Shown: piece after piece, positions 60,891 through 64,000 of the stretch
How positions within the stretch are numbered: the first letter of the stretch is position 1
Layout of the letters: the number at the start of each line of letters is the position of its first letter
DNA from: Epiperipatus broadwayi
Taxonomy: Eukaryota; Onychophora; Udeonychophora; Euonychophora; Peripatidae
Direction of reading: 5' to 3'
NCBI GenBank assembly: GCA_028023455.1
Contig: JAQFVV010006255.1
Coordinates: 62,001 to 126,000, forward strand
DNA: 64,000 bases
The notes under the pieces: generated by a model
The model's database searches: none
The model's input: the letters and a program-made list of their open reading frames with translations, nothing else
What the model was told of the DNA's origin: nothing
Made by a program: the position numbers and the translations under genes

Positions 60891-61485
60891 TATTGGGACT
60901 ATAAAAGCATTTATTATTTAAATTTTTATATAAAACATGTATATTTATTTTGTGGGTAAAAAAAAAAAAAATTTATTCTCTGTAATGTCATTTTCTGCTG
61001 GTTAGTCAAAGTAAAAACTCTTCTTCAATGCAGCTCCACATTGGGCTAGTTAAATTTACTTCTAATGGATGATGAATATGAATAAATTATAGGTGCAAAG
61101 AGAAAATTAAAATTTTTTAAAACTTTTGTGAAAAAGTGTGGGTTCATCTCAATTGAGATAGAAAACAAGTTTTATTATATCTCAGCCACTAATTTCTTTA
61201 TAAAATTATTTAAGAATGAATATACCCAGTTCATAAAGATGTAAAATAAACCTTCAAAAGTTATTAAAATATAAATTTAAACACAATTATTTTCTTTAGG
61301 AGGGAATCTTTTCAAGCATAGTTAAACATCATAGTGTGTTAAAATATACTTACAATTTATATAACTAATAATGTAGTCTATGCAAATACTGCTGAAAAAT
61401 AAATAAATGACATGAGAACTATGTTTTATGTTTGTACAGCATCATACTGCTTTATACTGTATTCATTATTACTAAGCTTTTATGT
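60891..61485. other. AT-rich non-coding stretch
   Basis: An A run at about 60959-60972. Nothing else delimited. Confidence 0.5.
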
Positions 61486-61593
61486 GATGAGCATGCTAAT
61501 AGCTCTTAATGAGCTTTTCCAAATATCCTTGTCATCAGACCAGTTTCTAGCTGATATTCAGAAAAGCCCATTAAAAGCTGTTAGCATGTTCAT
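61486..61593. repeat. Short hairpin, arms about 32 bp
   Basis: GAGCATGCTAATAGCTCTTA then ATGAGCTTTTC (61489-61519) pairs with GAAAAGCCCATTAAAAGCTG then TTAGCATGTTC (61561-61591). The loop is about 41 bases. The 62-codon plus-strand opening across it is not a gene. Confidence 0.7.
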
Positions 61594-62875
61594 TATATAA
61601 TATTTGTAGTACAAAGTTATTAAATTAAGTCATATGATGTATGACTTGATTTCCTTGCAATTATTATTAAAAATATGTAATTGATATTTGAGGATAATAG
61701 ATCTCAAATGAATAGACTTAATAAGGAGTAAAAATAATGATAGACATAAAAAGTACCACATTTATTAACAGTAAAAAGAATATGCTAAATATAATCATGT
61801 TAAATATTATCTATTATCTAATTCACTTCTACAAAACTTTTTATAAATTAAGCTCAATTTCTTTACTGAATAAAATTAAAAATATTGTAAATAATTTTGG
61901 ATAATAAAACAAAATATATCAAATGATAAAATAAGAATATATTTCAGATATTTTATATATGTCTTTCAGTTATTTATATTGAAAAATAGATTAAAATTTA
62001 ACTTTCCATAAATTTAATAATTTTTCATAAAATTCTTATCTGAAGTTTTATTTATTTTGTTATAAAAACTTATGGGTATGCATAGATGTGCATGTGTACA
62101 CGAGTTTAAAAACATACACATGTATGCAATGACAATATTGAATATTTGGTAAAATACAGAAGTAATATTTAAAAATAGAATCATATAATAAATATGTGAT
62201 AAATTTCATAATTAATGAATCATTCTTAAAAATAATTCTATTACACATTAATTGAATTTTAAATGATACCTTGCCACTGTTTTCTAAAGCTTATGAAATA
62301 ATAAATCCAAATAGAGAGTATGTCTTACATAGCTCAAAAGTACATCATGTTAGTCCAGTGTTTCTAAAAATAACTCATTTTTATTATATTTAACAACACT
62401 AAGCAAACACCAGTAGCATAGTAAAATGTGACCTATTATATACATGTATTGCATTAGCATATTTATCTCCCTTAATAAAGTAATAAATACTGTACTAAAC
62501 TTTAAACCTTTATGTAGAGATATGAATTAAAAGTACACATTTGAGAAATATCTGCCAATTTTAAGTATTTAAAATGTTTTTTTTTTCATGTGATCATCAG
62601 ATTCAGCATTTTATTTTAATCAAGTATTAATCTCAATTTATTTAAAAATTACTGAAGACGTGATATTGGTTGGATAATTTCAGAAATACATAAAAAAATG
62701 TTTAAATTTGACATGAGATAATTATTAAATAAAATGTAGCTTATATAACAATAAGAAAAAAAATTAGAATCCAATAATTCAAAGCATTCCAAGATAAGTT
62801 TCTTTTCATTTAAGTTGCTGTAGTAAATTGTTAAACACGGAATCAGAATACTTGGGTAATATTTAAGATTAAAGA
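61594..62875. other. AT-rich non-coding stretch
   Basis: Nothing coding and no delimited repeat. Short A/T tracts only. Confidence 0.5.
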
Positions 62876-63012
62876 TTCAATAGATATCTTTTTTTTTAAG
62901 TGTCATAGCATCGGCCGGGATGCAAACCCGCAACCTGGGCAACTACCTGCAAGTGCAAGGCAGTCGTGCTGACCTCTCGACCACCAATGCAAGACTTCAA
63001 TAGATATCTTTT
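62876..63012 (-). mobile_element. tRNA-derived SINE, minus strand, 17-bp perfect target duplication
   Basis: TTCAATAGATATCTTTT occurs at 62876-62892 and 62996-63012. The body (62893-62995) read on the minus strand begins GTCTTGCATTGGTGGTCGAG, has A box GGTCGAGAGGTCAGCAC, B-box-like GGGTTTGCATCCC and tail GCTATGACACTT followed by A residues. It is the best-preserved copy of the window's SINE family. The A box resembles that of tRNAs with a long variable arm (Leu/Ser type), an inference only. Confidence 0.9.
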
Positions 63013-63030
63013 ATCTCTAAAAGTATACAT

Positions 63031-63171
63031 TTTACAAAATTATAGATATGAGATTTGAACTCAGACTTTCAAGGGTGCTTAAAAGTCTGAGGTCAAATTC
63101 CCTATATTTACGATTAGGCTCCAGGTATGTGAAAAGTGCCTGTATTTCAAATATTTACAAAATTATAGATA
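63031..63171. mobile_element. Possible SINE-like insertion between 18-bp direct repeats
   Basis: TTTACAAAATTATAGATA is present at 63031-63048 and at 63154-63171, enclosing 105 bp. The insert contains a small hairpin (CAGACTTT/AAAAGTCTG) and, on the minus strand, TCTGAGTTCAAATCTCA, resembling a tRNA B box. It lacks an A-rich tail. It resembles the left arm of the 48.5-kb foldback (ATTATAG...GATTTGAAC.CA). Confidence 0.45.
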
Positions 63172-63960
63172 ACTGAAAGTAAAGCAATTATGGGTTTTCA
63201 GAGAAACAAAAGCCTTATATAAACCTTCTATGGGGTTCACGTGCTTTCAAAAGAGCATATGATAAAACAAAAACTTCTATTATTTTAGCATGGATTATAT
63301 AAATAATAAATAAAAACTGTATTTAAAAAAAAATAAAAAAATCTTAAATTTTTTTTAGCAATTTTATTTTTAATAATTTATACAAAACTATGGATATAAA
63401 TAAATATTTTTCAAACATAAATATAATTCCATCAATTTTTTAACATCAATCATACAACTTATTTTGACAATATAAGTTTAAAACAAGTTCATTCTACTTA
63501 AAATGTAAATAAAATGTCAATGAAAATTTCCATGCACACCATTCTCCACACAAATTCACACAACTTCAATCTACCGTTTATAATGATATGTGCTGTTTTA
63601 AATTTAAAAACACGAAAGGGTATGTATGTGTGTGTGGATACAATATACAAAGTTTCTGTGCTAACATGTATGGGTTCATATGTAATGTATTTTTTTAAAT
63701 TTACTTTTAAAATCCCTATTAAAGTTTTTTTTAGGTTTAACTTTCTAATTTCTCTCTAAAACAATATATTGAAAATAAAATGTGTCATAAAATTGATATA
63801 TATATATATCATTAAAACTAATCAACACTTAGACAATCCCAATATAAATAACAATCAACAATTTCAAACTGTTTTCAAGGCAACCTCCTTTAAACAATAA
63901 AGGTGGAATCTCAATTTTATATATTTATATAGATATTAAGGATTGCAATTTGACCACAGA
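63172..63960. other. AT-rich non-coding stretch
   Basis: No gene is recognised. The 81-codon plus-strand opening at 63514-63759 ends in F/K/I-rich sequence and has no supporting features. Confidence 0.45.
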
Positions 63961-64000
63961 AATTGCCATTAGTGGTCGAATGATCAGCACAGTTGCCTTA
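63961..64000 (+). mobile_element. 5' head of another tRNA-derived SINE, cut by the window end
   Basis: AGTGGTCGAATGATCAGCAC followed by AGTTGCCTTA matches the family head GGTGGTCGAGAGGTCAGCAC followed by GACTGCCTT. The B box and tail lie outside the window. A genuine tRNA gene cannot be excluded from this fragment alone, but similarity to the other copies favours the SINE. Confidence 0.6.

Noticed and set aside
61412-61600. 62-codon plus-strand opening
   Set aside because: About half of it lies in a short hairpin repeat. No conserved feature.

Overview
The window is very A/T-rich (about three quarters or more by eye), gene-poor eukaryotic DNA. I read it as an invertebrate animal nuclear genome, because it has a CUB-CUB-C-type-lectin exon bounded by consensus GT-AG splice sites, tRNA-derived SINEs with long target-site duplications, hAT-type remains, an LTR retroelement and many foldback (inverted-repeat) DNA elements. 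I could not assign a phylum. There are no operons, CRISPR arrays, rRNA genes or functional tRNA genes.

The only confident host gene piece is one plus-strand exon at 34542-35445. It encodes two CUB domains and the first part of a C-type lectin domain, and it enters in phase 1 and leaves in phase 2. No matching upstream or downstream exon was recognised, so the gene must continue through long introns or beyond the window.

Layout, left to right. 1-8.2 kb: AT-rich DNA with a 228-bp near-perfect hairpin (2971-3198), a SINE (6842-6939) and one copy of a dispersed repeat (7.38-7.88 kb). 8.28-12.45 kb: a giant foldback element with about 70-bp terminal inverted repeats. 16.97-17.4 kb: second copy of the dispersed repeat. 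17.51-24.80 kb: a short DNA element with CCTGGGTCTCAT termini, split by a minus-strand LTR element with 1.7-kb LTRs and one gag-like ORF. 27.7-33.1 kb: a TIR element with tandem units, a hAT-like MITE, a SINE and members of a TTAA-ended foldback family. 33.3-33.8 kb: an unidentified decayed coding segment. 34.37-35.45 kb: a CRE-containing hairpin, then the CUB/lectin exon. 37.5-53 kb: more TTAA-ended elements, several other foldbacks, coding-like minus-strand segments at 43.2-44.2 kb, and a 770-bp homopolymer block (51.98-52.75 kb) that looks like failed consensus sequence. 55-64 kb: two SINEs plus a third running off the end, a decayed hAT transposase (57.41-58.21 kb) and several more hairpins.

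The main theme is mobile-element biology. At least eleven separate palindromic elements of about 0.1 to 4.2 kb occur in 64 kb, together with nested insertions. Most remaining short ORFs are chance openings in A/T-rich DNA.
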